The notes under the pieces were generated by a model. The model had not been told where the DNA came from and searched no databases. It was given only the letters and a program-made list of their open reading frames with translations. This document shows, one piece after another, positions 36,573-44,920 of a stretch of 64,000 bases of DNA. A program made the position numbers and the translations under genes. The DNA lies in assembly GCF_000721705.1 (NCBI RefSeq), contig NZ_JOJL01000008.1, forward strand, positions 62,001 through 126,000, written 5' to 3'. How positions within the stretch are numbered: position 1 is the stretch's first letter; every line of letters starts with the position of its first letter. This DNA comes from Actinoplanes subtropicus. GTDB taxonomy: Bacteria; Actinomycetota; Actinomycetes; Mycobacteriales; Micromonosporaceae.

Positions 36573-36743
36573 GCGAGACGCCCCAGCCAGGCGAGACGCT
36601 CCAGCCAGGCGAGACGCTCCAGCCAGGCGAGACGCTCCAGCCAGGCGAGACGGTCTCAGCCAGGCGAGACGCCCCGCTAGGCGAGACGGTCTCAGCCAGG
36701 CGAGACGCCCCGCTAGGCGAGACGGTCTCAGCCAGGCGCGACG
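36571..36743. repeat. Ten-copy tandem array after nuoN
   Basis: The decamer AGGCGAGACG starts at 36571, 36589, 36607, 36625, 36643, 36662, 36679, 36698 and 36715, and a variant lies at 36734. Spacing is 18 nt in the first half, then alternates 19 and 17 nt. The first copy shares the nuoN stop codon. In the second half GAGACGGTCTC forms small inverted repeats. No unique spacers, so not CRISPR. Confidence 0.9.
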
Positions 36744-36774
36744 CCCTCAGCCTGCCAGTGCACGACTACGCGCG

Positions 36775-36795
36775 CTACGCAGATCCGCGTAGCGC
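36775..36795. promoter_or_regulatory. Operator-like inverted repeat upstream of the histidine kinase (site 1)
   Basis: CTACGC-N6-GCGTAG followed by CGC; the perfect stem extends to nine pairs (36772-36780 with 36787-36795). An extra CTACGC half site starts at 36766. The same architecture recurs before the ABC transporter. Site 1 ends 65 nt before the kinase ATG. Confidence 0.6.
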
Positions 36796-36848
36796 CGGGT
36801 CCTCCCTCATCCCCCTGCCGGACCAGTCCGAAGAGGGGGCCGCACTCG

Positions 36849-36854
36849 TAGCAT
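36849..36854 (+). promoter_or_regulatory. -10 element of the two-component operon
   Basis: TAGCAT ends 6 nt before ATG 36861, so the transcript is predicted to be leaderless. The inverted repeat lies about 66-86 nt upstream of that start, an activator-type position. Confidence 0.5.
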
Positions 36855-36860
36855 GACGCC

Positions 36861-38078
36861 ATGACCCCAGAGCCCGGCAACGGCTGGAAGGGCCTCGCCG
36901 ACGCCTTCCGTACCCGGTGGTCGCCGCTCTCCCTGATCCCGGGACTGGCGCTCGGTGGTGTCGTCCTGGCCGCCACGCTCGTCGCCGCGGCGCCGCAGAC
37001 GGATCGGCATGCGACCCGGCTGGCCGAGACGCTACGGCACCTCGGCGGGTGGGGCGGCACGCTGGTCGTCGTCACGGTCGCGGTCACCGTCGCACTGCTG
37101 CGTGCCGCGCCGCTGGCCGCGCTGGCCGCCGCCGTCGTCCTGGTCGACGTCTATCTCCTGCTGCATTTCCCGTACGGGCCGATCCAGCTGTGCATCGTGG
37201 TGGCGATGTACGAGGTGGCCCGCCGCCGGCCGTTCCCCGTCTCACTGGTGACCTGTGGCATCGCCGCCGCGATCAGCTCCACCGTGGTGTACGTGCGGCT
37301 CGCCGACGAGCTCGAACTGCCCTGGGCCCTGGCGCTCGCCTGGACCGGCTGGCTGATCGTGCCCTGGCTGCTCGGCGCGCTCGTGCAGACCGTTGCCCTC
37401 AGCCGCGAACGCGGCCGGCGCGAGCTGATCACCCGCGGCGCGATGGCGGAGCGGGTGAAGCTCGCGGCCGAGGTCCACGACGTAGCGGGGCACGGATTCG
37501 CCCTGGTGGCGATGCAGGCCGGCGTGGCGTTGCTGGACTTCGACGCGAGGCCCGCCCAGGCGCGCCGCTCGCTGGAAGCGATCCGGACGACCAGCGCCAC
37601 CTCGCTGACCGCCCTACGCGCCATGCTCGGCACGGTCCACAACGGAACGGATACCGAAGAGTCTCCGCCGGTCGAGCAGTCGCCGGACCGGGGCCTGTCC
37701 GGCGTCATCGAACTCGTGGACGGCGTGCGCGCGAGTGGCCTGCCCGTCCGGCTCGACCTCCACTGCCTCGACCGGACCCCGGCGACCGGCGCCGCCGCGG
37801 TCACCTACCGCGTGGTGCGGGAGTCGCTGACCAACGTGCTGCGGCACGCCGGCCCGACCACCGCGGAGGTCTCGATCGCCCAGCACGACGACTGGCTGGT
37901 GGTGTGCGTCCAGGACCGGGGCCGGGGGCTCACCGGCGAGCCGTCGGGCGCCGCCAGCGGGCTCGCGGGGATGCGCCGGCGGGTCGAGGCGGCCGGCGGC
38001 TCCCTGGCCGCGGGCCCGCGCGCCGACGGTGGCTTCCGGGTGGAGGCCCGCCTGCCGATCGGGAAGGAACCGCGATGA
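36861..38078 (+). CDS. Two-component sensor histidine kinase (NarL/HisKA_3 type)
   Basis: 405 residues. The N-terminal half has about five to six membrane helices and almost no extracytoplasmic loop, so it may sense within the membrane. The dimerisation/phosphoacceptor helix carries AAEVHDVAGHG with the acceptor His. The ATPase domain has ESLTNVLRHAG (N box), VQDRGRG (G1) and GLAGMRRRVEAAGG (G2). It phosphorylates the response regulator encoded by the overlapping next gene. The downstream ABC transporter suggests a role in drug or envelope stress response. Confidence 0.93.
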   Translation: MTPEPGNGWKGLADAFRTRWSPLSLIPGLALGGVVLAATLVAAAPQTDRHATRLAETLRHLGGWGGTLVVVTVAVTVALLRAAPLAALAAAVVLVDVYLLLHFPYGPIQLCIVVAMYEVARRRPFPVSLVTCGIAAAISSTVVYVRLADELELPWALALAWTGWLIVPWLLGALVQTVALSRERGRRELITRGAMAERVKLAAEVHDVAGHGFALVAMQAGVALLDFDARPAQARRSLEAIRTTSATSLTALRAMLGTVHNGTDTEESPPVEQSPDRGLSGVIELVDGVRASGLPVRLDLHCLDRTPATGAAAVTYRVVRESLTNVLRHAGPTTAEVSIAQHDDWLVVCVQDRGRGLTGEPSGAASGLAGMRRRVEAAGGSLAAGPRADGGFRVEARLPIGKEPR

Positions 38079-38734
38079 TCCGGGTGGCCCTGGCCGACGA
38101 CCACGAGCTGGTACGGATGGGCCTGCGTGCGCTGATCGACCGCGAGGACGACATGGAGGTCGCCGGCGAGGCCGGCAGCGGCCTGGAGGCGATCCGTCTG
38201 CTCCAGCGCGTCCGGCCCGACATTCTGCTGCTCGACATCCGCATGCCCGGCATCGACGGACTGGAGACGCTGCGGCGCATCCAGGCCGACCCGGCCATCG
38301 CCGGCACCCGGGTGATCGTGGTAACCACGTTCGAGATCGACCGGTACGTGTTCACCGCGCTGCAGGCCGGCGCCGCCGGTTTCATCCTCAAGGACACCGC
38401 GCCCGAGGAACTGGCCCGGGCCGTACGCGTGGTAGCGGCCGGCGACTCCCTGCTCTCGCCGTCGGTCACCCGCCGGGTCGTGGCGCTTTTCGCCCAGCAG
38501 TCCGCGTTCGACCCGACGCTCGATCTGAGCCTGGACGAGCTCACCGACCGGGAACGCGAGATGGTCGCCTGGGCGGCCACCGGCGCGTCCAACGAGGAGA
38601 TCGCCGCCGCGCATTTCGTCAGCCCGGCCACCGTGCGGACGCACATCGGCCGGGCGATGGTGAAGCTCGGCGCGCACTCACGGGCCCAGCTCGTGGTCAT
38701 CGCCGTGCGGGCGGGCTTGACCGTGGACCGCTGA
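38075..38734 (+). CDS. Response regulator, NarL/LuxR family
   Basis: 219 residues; the ATG overlaps the kinase stop. Receiver domain: acidic pair D8-D9, phosphoacceptor D54 in LLLDIRMPG, T84/T85 and K106. A LuxR-type helix-turn-helix follows: LTDREREMVAWAATGASNEE then FVSPATVRTHIGRAMVKLG. Family members bind inverted repeats as dimers once phosphorylated. The two matching CTACGC-N6-GCGTAG-type sites beside its own operon and the next one are the natural candidate targets. Confidence 0.95.
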   Translation: MIRVALADDHELVRMGLRALIDREDDMEVAGEAGSGLEAIRLLQRVRPDILLLDIRMPGIDGLETLRRIQADPAIAGTRVIVVTTFEIDRYVFTALQAGAAGFILKDTAPEELARAVRVVAAGDSLLSPSVTRRVVALFAQQSAFDPTLDLSLDELTDREREMVAWAATGASNEEIAAAHFVSPATVRTHIGRAMVKLGAHSRAQLVVIAVRAGLTVDR

Positions 38735-38760
38735 ACGCACCCGTCGCCGGCGCATGACGC

Positions 38761-38781
38761 GTACGCGCTTTCGCGTAGCGC
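38761..38781. promoter_or_regulatory. Operator-like inverted repeat upstream of the ABC transporter (site 2)
   Basis: GTACGC-N6-GCGTAG followed by CGC differs from site 1 by a single base in the half sites while the six-base centres differ entirely. It ends 54 nt before the ABC ATPase ATG. The conserved geometry with a varying centre is what a dimeric regulator site looks like. Confidence 0.6.
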
Positions 38782-38822
38782 AGGTGACCGTCGCGACTGA
38801 CTACAAGAAGCCGTCGCAGTCC

Positions 38823-38828
38823 TAGATT
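38823..38828 (+). promoter_or_regulatory. -10 element of the ABC transporter operon
   Basis: TAGATT ends 7 nt before ATG 38836, again predicting a leaderless or nearly leaderless mRNA. No ribosome-binding site is visible. Confidence 0.5.
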
Positions 38829-38835
38829 TCCCACC

Positions 38836-39771
38836 ATGACCAGGAGCGGCGGCGAGAACGCGATCGAGGTCCATGGGCTGACCAAGCGCTACGGCAGGAC
38901 GACCGCCGTCGAGGACGTCAGCTTCGACGCCCGGTGGGGTGCGATCACCGGCTTCCTCGGGCCGAACGGCGCCGGCAAGTCCACGACGATGCGGATGATG
39001 GTCGGCCTCGCCAGCCCGACCGCCGGCCATGCCACCGTGCTCGGCGTCGACTACCGGCGCCTGCCCGATCCCGGGCGGCAGGCCGGCGTCCTGCTGGACG
39101 CGTCCGCCCAGCACCCCGGCCGCGCCGGCCGCGAGGTGCTGCACCTGGCGGCGACGGTGCTGGGTCTACCGGACAAGCGGGTCGACGAGGTCCTCACGAT
39201 GGTCGGGCTGACCCCGGCGGAGGCGAGGCGGCGTACCGGCGGCTATTCGCTGGGCATGCGGCAACGCCTCGGCATCGGGCACGCGCTGCTCGGCCAACCC
39301 CGGGTCCTCATCCTGGACGAGCCGGCCAACGGGCTGGACCCGGCCGGCATCCACTGGATGCGCGGCCTGCTGCGGGGGTTCGCCGACGAGGGCGGCAGCG
39401 TGCTGCTCTCCTCCCATCTGCTGCACGAGGTCGAGGTCCTCGCCGACGACCTGGTCGTCGTCGGCGGCGGCTCGATCGTCGCGCGAGGCCGCAAGAGCGA
39501 CCTGCTGGCGACCGCCGGCACCTTCTGCCGGAGCGCCGACCTGCCCGGCTTGGCCGCGGCCCTGCGCGAGGCCGGGCTGGCCTTCACCCGCGCCCCGGGG
39601 GACAGTCTCACCGTCTCGGCGCCGCCCGGGGAGGTGGCCCGCGCCGCGATGGCGGCGGGGATCGTCCTCGAAGAATTGCGGCCCGCCGCGGCCGGCGGGC
39701 TCGAGGAGATCTTCCTGCGGCTCACCGCGGACCACGCACGCGAGGACTCGATGGAAGGAGCGCGGCGATGA
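38836..39771 (+). CDS. ABC transporter ATP-binding protein
   Basis: 311 residues. Walker A GPNGAGKST (residues 42-50), signature YSLGMRQRLGIG, Walker B VLILDEPANGLDP and the switch His in LLSSHLLHEVE. The last ~90 residues are a regulatory or dimerisation tail, as in BcrA/NatA-like drug exporters. It pairs with the overlapping permease gene. The shared inverted repeat implies control by the two-component system immediately upstream, as for bacitracin- or lantibiotic-type resistance modules. Confidence 0.93.
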   Translation: MTRSGGENAIEVHGLTKRYGRTTAVEDVSFDARWGAITGFLGPNGAGKSTTMRMMVGLASPTAGHATVLGVDYRRLPDPGRQAGVLLDASAQHPGRAGREVLHLAATVLGLPDKRVDEVLTMVGLTPAEARRRTGGYSLGMRQRLGIGHALLGQPRVLILDEPANGLDPAGIHWMRGLLRGFADEGGSVLLSSHLLHEVEVLADDLVVVGGGSIVARGRKSDLLATAGTFCRSADLPGLAAALREAGLAFTRAPGDSLTVSAPPGEVARAAMAAGIVLEELRPAAAGGLEEIFLRLTADHAREDSMEGARR

Positions 39772-40535
39772 GCAACTTGATCACCGGCCGTGCGGGCGTG
39801 CCCTTCGGCCGCCAACTGCGGGCCGAGCTGCGCAAGCTCATCGACACCCGGGCCGGCAGGTGGCTGCTGATCGTCATCTTCTCGGTGATGCCGGCGGTGG
39901 TGGCCGGGATGCTGATCATCGCGAGGCCGGCCACCCTCACGTACAGCCAATTCATCGACGTCACGTCGAGCCCGGAGCGGATCATCCTGCCGATCCTGGG
40001 CATTCTCACCGTGACCACGGAGTGGAGCCAGCGCACCGGCTTGCTCACCTTCACGCTGGAGCCGAACCGCCGGCGGGTCCTGCTGGCCAAGGCAACGGCG
40101 ACGCTGCTGCTCGGCATCGCGGTCATCGCGGTCGGTTTCCTCTCGGCCGCGATCGGCAACCTCCTCGGAGTGGCACTGCGCGACGGCGCCGGCGACTGGA
40201 CCTTCGGCGTGGGCGGCTACCGCGACATCGTGGTCGTCCTGCTGGTCGGCCTGTTGCAGGGCCTCGCGTACGGGATGCTGCTGCTCGGCAGCGCGGCCGC
40301 CATCGTCGTCTACTACGTGGTGCCGAACCTGTCGAGCCTGCTGTTCACGGCCGTCTCGGGACTCAAGGAGGCGGCTTCCTGGCTGGATCTCCAGAAGGCG
40401 CAGGCCGCTATCTACCTGCACGACGTGACCGCGAGAGAGTGGGCGCAGTACGCTACGGCGGCGCTCATCTGGGTCGTCCTGCCGGGCGTGCTGGGCTTCG
40501 TCCGCGTGCTGCGCAGCGAGATCAAATCCGGCTGA
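39768..40535 (+). CDS. ABC transporter permease (ABC-2 type)
   Basis: 255 residues; ATG 39768 overlaps the ATPase stop. About six membrane helices. It begins with LRAELRKLIDTRAGRWLL, the usual amphipathic entry helix of ABC-2 permeases, and the TTEWSQRTGLLTFTLEPNRR loop is typical for coupling to the ATPase. It probably exports a drug, peptide or lipid. The 3' end overlaps the convergent MOSC gene by 14 nt. Confidence 0.88.
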   Translation: MSNLITGRAGVPFGRQLRAELRKLIDTRAGRWLLIVIFSVMPAVVAGMLIIARPATLTYSQFIDVTSSPERIILPILGILTVTTEWSQRTGLLTFTLEPNRRRVLLAKATATLLLGIAVIAVGFLSAAIGNLLGVALRDGAGDWTFGVGGYRDIVVVLLVGLLQGLAYGMLLLGSAAAIVVYYVVPNLSSLLFTAVSGLKEAASWLDLQKAQAAIYLHDVTAREWAQYATAALIWVVLPGVLGFVRVLRSEIKSG

Positions 40536-41187
40536 TGCGGTCCTCCACCTCTTCGCGTAGGTCGTCCGGCAGCGACTCAGCCTCCAGCAGACGGGCCAGC
40601 GACCCCGGCTCCAGCATGTAGATGCCGAACGCTTCGGCGATGCTCACGCTTTTCGCCGGCCGGTAGATGACCGTGATCTCATCGCCCGCCTGTACGTGCC
40701 CGGGCGTGATCACCCGCAGGTAGGCGCCGGTACGGTTCGCCTGCGTGAACCGTTTCAGCCACTGCCGCTCCTGCATCCAGGCCTGGAACGTCGCACACGG
40801 AATGCGCCCGAACGTCGGCTGCAGCTCCAGCTCGTCCCCGATCCGCCAGATCTCCCCGATCAACGCCCCGTTCACGTCGATCCCCTCGGTGGTCAGGTTC
40901 TCCCCGAAGGCGCCGCCGGCCAGCTGCCGCCCCAGCTCCTGCTCCCACCATTCGTAGTCCTCCCGGGCGTACGCGTAGACCGCCTGGTCGTTGCCCCCGT
41001 GGTGCTTGATGTCCCCGATCGGGTCGCCGACCAGCCCGCTGTGCAGCCCGGTCGTCTTCGGCCCGGGGGCTCGCACATACACCGGGCGGTCGACCGGCCG
41101 CTTGTCGATCCCGGTCATCGCCAGCTGTTTGGCCGGGTTGGAGCGGGGGACCCCGACATTCACCTGGACGACCTTGCCATCGATCAT
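40522..41187 (-). CDS. MOSC domain-containing protein (YiiM-like)
   Basis: 221 residues from ATG 41187. The MOSC core is seen in GDIKHHGGNDQAVYAY, FGENLTTEGIDVN and PCATFQAWM, where the Cys of the MOSC domain is kept. The C-terminal helical extension resembles the YiiM 3-alpha domain. Family members bind molybdenum cofactor or act in N-hydroxylated substrate reduction and sulfur transfer. It overlaps the GNAT gene (ATGA) and is cotranscribed with it. Confidence 0.9.
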   Translation of the reverse strand: MIDGKVVQVNVGVPRSNPAKQLAMTGIDKRPVDRPVYVRAPGPKTTGLHSGLVGDPIGDIKHHGGNDQAVYAYAREDYEWWEQELGRQLAGGAFGENLTTEGIDVNGALIGEIWRIGDELELQPTFGRIPCATFQAWMQERQWLKRFTQANRTGAYLRVITPGHVQAGDEITVIYRPAKSVSIAEAFGIYMLEPGSLARLLEAESLPDDLREEVEDRISRI

Positions 41188-42011
41188 GACGAGAACTCCA
41201 TCACCACGCGGTCGAGGACCGGACGGTAGCCGATCCGCTGGTACACCCCGTTGCTGGTCGGGTTGTCCAGGTCGGTGAAGAGCACGACCTCGGCCGCGCC
41301 CTGATCGAGCGCCGCCTGACTGACCGTCGCGGTGACCGCGGCCGCGTACCCGTGCCCGCGATGGTCCCGCGGCGTGTAAACCATCTGGATGCGGACCATC
41401 CCGGCGTCGAGCCGGGAGCGGGACGCCATCGAGACCGGTACGCCGTCGACCTCCCACAGGGCGATGCCGCCGTACGCCAGCCGGTCGTCGACGACCGCGC
41501 CGTAGTCGGTCTCGCTGACGTCGTCGAGTTCCTCGTGGAACGCCGGGAACCAGCGCAGCAGCAGGTCGCGGTCGCTCGCGTCGGCCGTCCGGGCGCGGCC
41601 GCCGGGCGGGGGCGGCGGGATCAGCGTCTTGAGGCGGTAGAGCCGGACCCGCAACCCCGGGCGCGCCTTGGCGGGCCAGCCGGCGACGAACTCCTCGGCG
41701 TCGGCGACCATCATGTTCACCCCCGGCAACGGCCGGCCGGCGACGGCGTCGAGCGCGGCGGCCACGGCTCCGGCGGGGAGACGGGAGAACATCATCGGGT
41801 ACGGCGGGGTCTGCAGCAGGACGCCGTCGGTGGCGCCGCCACCCGGCCGCCAACTGCCGAAGATCGGGGCTTCCGGCCCGTACGCCCGCAAGCCTCGCCG
41901 GCGCAAGGTATCGACCAGCGTGAGAAAGACGGTGTGCTCGACGGGTCTTGATCTCAGGAAGTCACCCGCCGTGGCGGCGAACGCGTCGACGTCCTCGGTC
42001 AGCTCCCACAT
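41184..42011 (-). CDS. GNAT-family N-acetyltransferase
   Basis: 275 residues. The acetyl-CoA-binding motif is in the C-terminal half: MVYTPRDHRGHGYAAAVTATV (pyrophosphate loop R-x-x-G-x-A/G) followed by LFTDLDNPTSNGVYQRIGY. The N-terminal half is a degenerate GNAT-like or substrate domain. The acceptor is unknown. It is upstream of and overlapping the MOSC gene. Confidence 0.88.
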   Translation of the reverse strand: MWELTEDVDAFAATAGDFLRSRPVEHTVFLTLVDTLRRRGLRAYGPEAPIFGSWRPGGGATDGVLLQTPPYPMMFSRLPAGAVAAALDAVAGRPLPGVNMMVADAEEFVAGWPAKARPGLRVRLYRLKTLIPPPPPGGRARTADASDRDLLLRWFPAFHEELDDVSETDYGAVVDDRLAYGGIALWEVDGVPVSMASRSRLDAGMVRIQMVYTPRDHRGHGYAAAVTATVSQAALDQGAAEVVLFTDLDNPTSNGVYQRIGYRPVLDRVVMEFSS

Positions 42012-42050
42012 GCCACCATCCTTCCCGCCGGCGTGACGAGAAGCACCCGA

Positions 42051-43070
42051 TTAAAGGCCCCACGCCTTCGCGACCCGGACCAGCGTGTCCTGCCGCGTCG
42101 CCGGGTCGTGGACCGTGCCGGCCAGGATCAGCTCGTCCGCCCCGGTCCGCGCGACCAGGTCGGCCAGCCCCTCGGCCACGTCCTCGCCGGTCCCCGCGAA
42201 CTGGGTGCCGGGCAGCGTGTCGAGCATCGCGCGATCGAGGTCGGTCAGCTCCACCGCCGCGGCCGCCTCCGGCGAGACGATCGGCCCCAGCCGCCCGGTG
42301 CGCAGGCTCAACGCCATGACCCGGCTGGGGCCGGCCAGGAACCGCGCCTCCTCGGCGGTCTCCGCGGCGATCACCGACGCGCTGACCATGACGTGCGGCT
42401 CGGACAGCCGCGGCGACGGCTTGAACCCGCTCCGGTAGAGGTGCAGCGCCGAGTCCACATCGGAGCTGATCGCGAAGTGGTACGCGTAGCAGAACGGCAG
42501 TCCGAGCGCCGCGGCCACCTGCGCCCCGTAGGTCGAGGACCCCAGCATCCAGATCTCCGGGTACGTGGCAGCGGCCGGCGTCGCCCGCAGCCGCGCGGCC
42601 TCCCCGGCGTCGATCCGCTCGTCGCCGAGCAGCGCCAGCAACGTCTGCAGGTGCTCGGGGAACCGCTCGACCGTCAGGTACGGCGAGACGCCGCGCAACG
42701 CCGCCGCGGTCGCCTGATCGGTGCCCGGCGCCCGGCCGATGCCCAGATCGATCCGTCCCGGGTGCAGCGCCTCCAGGACCGCGAACTGCTCGGCCACCAC
42801 GAACGGCATGTGATTGGGCAGCATCACGCCGCCCGAGCCGACGTGGATGCGCCGGGTCTGCGCCGCCACCGCGGCGATCAGCACCGGCGGCGCGGTCGAC
42901 GCCACCGCCGGCATGTTGTGGTGCTCGGCCAGCCAGAAGCGGGCATAGCCCAGGTCGTCGGCGGTCTTGGCGATTTCGATGGTGCCGCGCAGCGCGTCGG
43001 CGCTGGTGTGTCCCTCGCGAACCGTGGCCAGGTCGAGCACGGAGAGCGGAACACGGGTGGAGCTCGTCAC
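42051..43070 (-). CDS. LLM-class flavin-dependent oxidoreductase
   Basis: 339 residues from GTG 43070. Typical luciferase-like monooxygenase chain: LSVLDLATVREGHTSADAL, YARFWLAEHHNMPAVASTAP, IHVGSGGVMLPNHMPFVVAEQF, and GRIDLGIGRAPGTD. These match the group 1 alkanal-monooxygenase-like (bacterial LuxA-related) family with FMN or F420. A short 9-nt gap separates it from the DUF1707 gene on the same strand. Confidence 0.93.
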   Translation of the reverse strand: MTSSTRVPLSVLDLATVREGHTSADALRGTIEIAKTADDLGYARFWLAEHHNMPAVASTAPPVLIAAVAAQTRRIHVGSGGVMLPNHMPFVVAEQFAVLEALHPGRIDLGIGRAPGTDQATAAALRGVSPYLTVERFPEHLQTLLALLGDERIDAGEAARLRATPAAATYPEIWMLGSSTYGAQVAAALGLPFCYAYHFAISSDVDSALHLYRSGFKPSPRLSEPHVMVSASVIAAETAEEARFLAGPSRVMALSLRTGRLGPIVSPEAAAAVELTDLDRAMLDTLPGTQFAGTGEDVAEGLADLVARTGADELILAGTVHDPATRQDTLVRVAKAWGL

Positions 43071-43079
43071 CTGGTTAAC

Positions 43080-43526
43080 CTAGCGCGACCGCTGCTGATG
43101 GCGGATCGCTTGCACCCCCACGGTGACCGCCCCCAGCGCCGCGCCCGGCACCAGCATCCAGACCGGCCACGGGTAGAGCGAGCCGGAGACGGTCGCCGCG
43201 ACCAGCCCGAACACCACCAGGTTGACCACCGTGAGCGCGGCCCAGATGGTCCACAGCACGAGCAGCGCGGTCGGCAGCCGGCGGCCCTTGCGGCGCTCCT
43301 CGGCCTGGCGGCGCGCGGCGATCTCGGCGGCGCTCACCCCGGGCTTGGGCAGGTCGGTGAGCAGGACCAGCAATTCCTGGTACGTCTTCGCCGCGTACGC
43401 CTCGCCGACCCGCTCGTCGTACTCCTGCAGGGTGAGCCGCCCCTCGTCGAGAGCGGCCTTGAGCTGCTCGGCCACCTTCTCCCGATCCGAGTCGGCGGCG
43501 CGGAGCCGCTCGACATCGTTCCCCAT
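43080..43526 (-). CDS. DUF1707 domain membrane protein
   Basis: 148 residues. The first ~53 residues are a textbook DUF1707 (SHOCT-like) domain: LRAADSDREKVAEQLKAAL, then GRLTLQEYDERV and a run to LLTDLP. A charged linker follows, then two membrane helices (LLVLWTIWAALTVVNLVVF; WMLVPGAALGAVTVGV). This is common in actinomycetes, with no defined function. It is probably cotranscribed with the LLM oxidoreductase. Confidence 0.9.
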   Translation of the reverse strand: MGNDVERLRAADSDREKVAEQLKAALDEGRLTLQEYDERVGEAYAAKTYQELLVLLTDLPKPGVSAAEIAARRQAEERRKGRRLPTALLVLWTIWAALTVVNLVVFGLVAATVSGSLYPWPVWMLVPGAALGAVTVGVQAIRHQQRSR

Positions 43527-43611
43527 CGGACACTCCCTCGCGCCGCCGCCCGTCGACCGGGCCAGGCTAACCGAGCGGAACCGGCGCGCGGCAGGGGGAA
43601 AACCCGGAAAT

Positions 43612-44844
43612 CTACGCGGCCTCGGCGGCGATCGCCGCGCGGAGCCGGTCCTCGGCCCGCCGGTCGGCCCGGGCGATCGATCCGCGCGGCACCGCGGCCA
43701 CCAGCGCCGCGATCACCAGCACGCTGCCCGCGAACACGAACGACCAGGGCAACCCGCCCGGCTGGTCGACGATCGCGCCGGCCACCGCCCCGCCCGCGGC
43801 GCTGCCGCCGACCGAGACGGTGACCATCCAGGTGTACGCCTCGTTCAGCATCGCCGTCGGGGCCAACCGCCCGACCAGCGTGTTCTCCACGGTCAGCGCG
43901 GGCGCGATGGTCGCACCGCCGAGCACCAGCGCCATCCCCAGCCAGAGCGGGCTCGGCATGACGGTCAGCACCAGGAAGCTCACCGCGACCGCGCCGAGCA
44001 GCCAGGCGAACTGCCTCGGCAGCGGCATCGCCGGCCGCCGGGTGCCGAACCAGATCCCGCCGATCGCGCTGCCCACGCCCCACACGCCCAGCAGCATGCC
44101 GCCCAGGCCGTCGCCGCCGCCGTGCTGGTTCGCGTACGCCGGGACGATCACCCCGGCCGCGCCGAACGCCATGCCCAGCGCCACCACGCAGATCAGCAAC
44201 GCCGGGAACCCGCGCGACCTGAGCGGCCCCAGCCCCTTGGCCGAACTCTTCACAGCGTGCCACTGCCGCATCACCGGCAGCCGGGCGATCCAAGCGGTGC
44301 CCACGAAGGTGGCCGCCGCCGCGCCGACCAGCGCCGTCGCCGGCCGGTGGGTGACCACGACCAGCGCCGAGACCAGCATCGGCCCGAGCACGAAGACCAG
44401 CTCGAACAGCGAGGTCTCGGCGGCCAGCGCGGCCCCGCGCAGGTGATGGTTCCCGCCGCCGACCTCGGTCATGTCGGTCCAGCCGCGCCGGATCGCCGCG
44501 GTGAGCGGGGGATAGGTGGCGCCGGCCAACGCCGCGGTCACCAGGAAGTCGCGGCTGTCGACCACCAGCGCGATCAGCGCGAGCGGGTGCAGCACGGCGG
44601 TGAGCAGCAGGATCGGTGCCGGCCCCATCCGGTCGGCCAGCCGGCCCGCGATCGGGCTCACCGCCGCGCCGGCCAGCGCGTAGAGGCCGACGGCCAGGCC
44701 GGCCGAGGAGTAGCGGCCGGTGGTCTGCTGGACGAGAAGCAGGAGTGCCAGCGGGGTCATCCCGATGCCGAGCCGGGCCAGGATGCCCACCGCCAGCAGG
44801 GTTCGCCCGCCGGGCATGCGCCAAACGTCAACGTACTGGCGCAC
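43612..44844 (-). CDS. MFS transporter
   Basis: 410 residues from GTG 44844, with AAGGAG seven bases upstream. Twelve hydrophobic segments. The helix 2-3 loop is [11 protein letters not shown], the MFS motif A. The substrate is not predictable; the general pattern resembles drug or metabolite exporters of actinomycetes. Confidence 0.88.
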   Translation of the reverse strand: MRQYVDVWRMPGGRTLLAVGILARLGIGMTPLALLLLVQQTTGRYSSAGLAVGLYALAGAAVSPIAGRLADRMGPAPILLLTAVLHPLALIALVVDSRDFLVTAALAGATYPPLTAAIRRGWTDMTEVGGGNHHLRGAALAAETSLFELVFVLGPMLVSALVVVTHRPATALVGAAAATFVGTAWIARLPVMRQWHAVKSSAKGLGPLRSRGFPALLICVVALGMAFGAAGVIVPAYANQHGGGDGLGGMLLGVWGVGSAIGGIWFGTRRPAMPLPRQFAWLLGAVAVSFLVLTVMPSPLWLGMALVLGGATIAPALTVENTLVGRLAPTAMLNEAYTWMVTVSVGGSAAGGAVAGAIVDQPGGLPWSFVFAGSVLVIAALVAAVPRGSIARADRRAEDRLRAAIAAEAA

Positions 44845-44920
44845 TGCGGAACTCCTTCGACGTGTAACGACCCCTACCGGGGACCGACCCTAACGTCGAA
44901 GGGTCCGCAGCCGCGAGTGA

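Noticed and set aside
36571..36743. Possible CRISPR or iteron origin
   Set aside because: The 8-9-nt intervals between copies are themselves repeated, and no replication genes are present.
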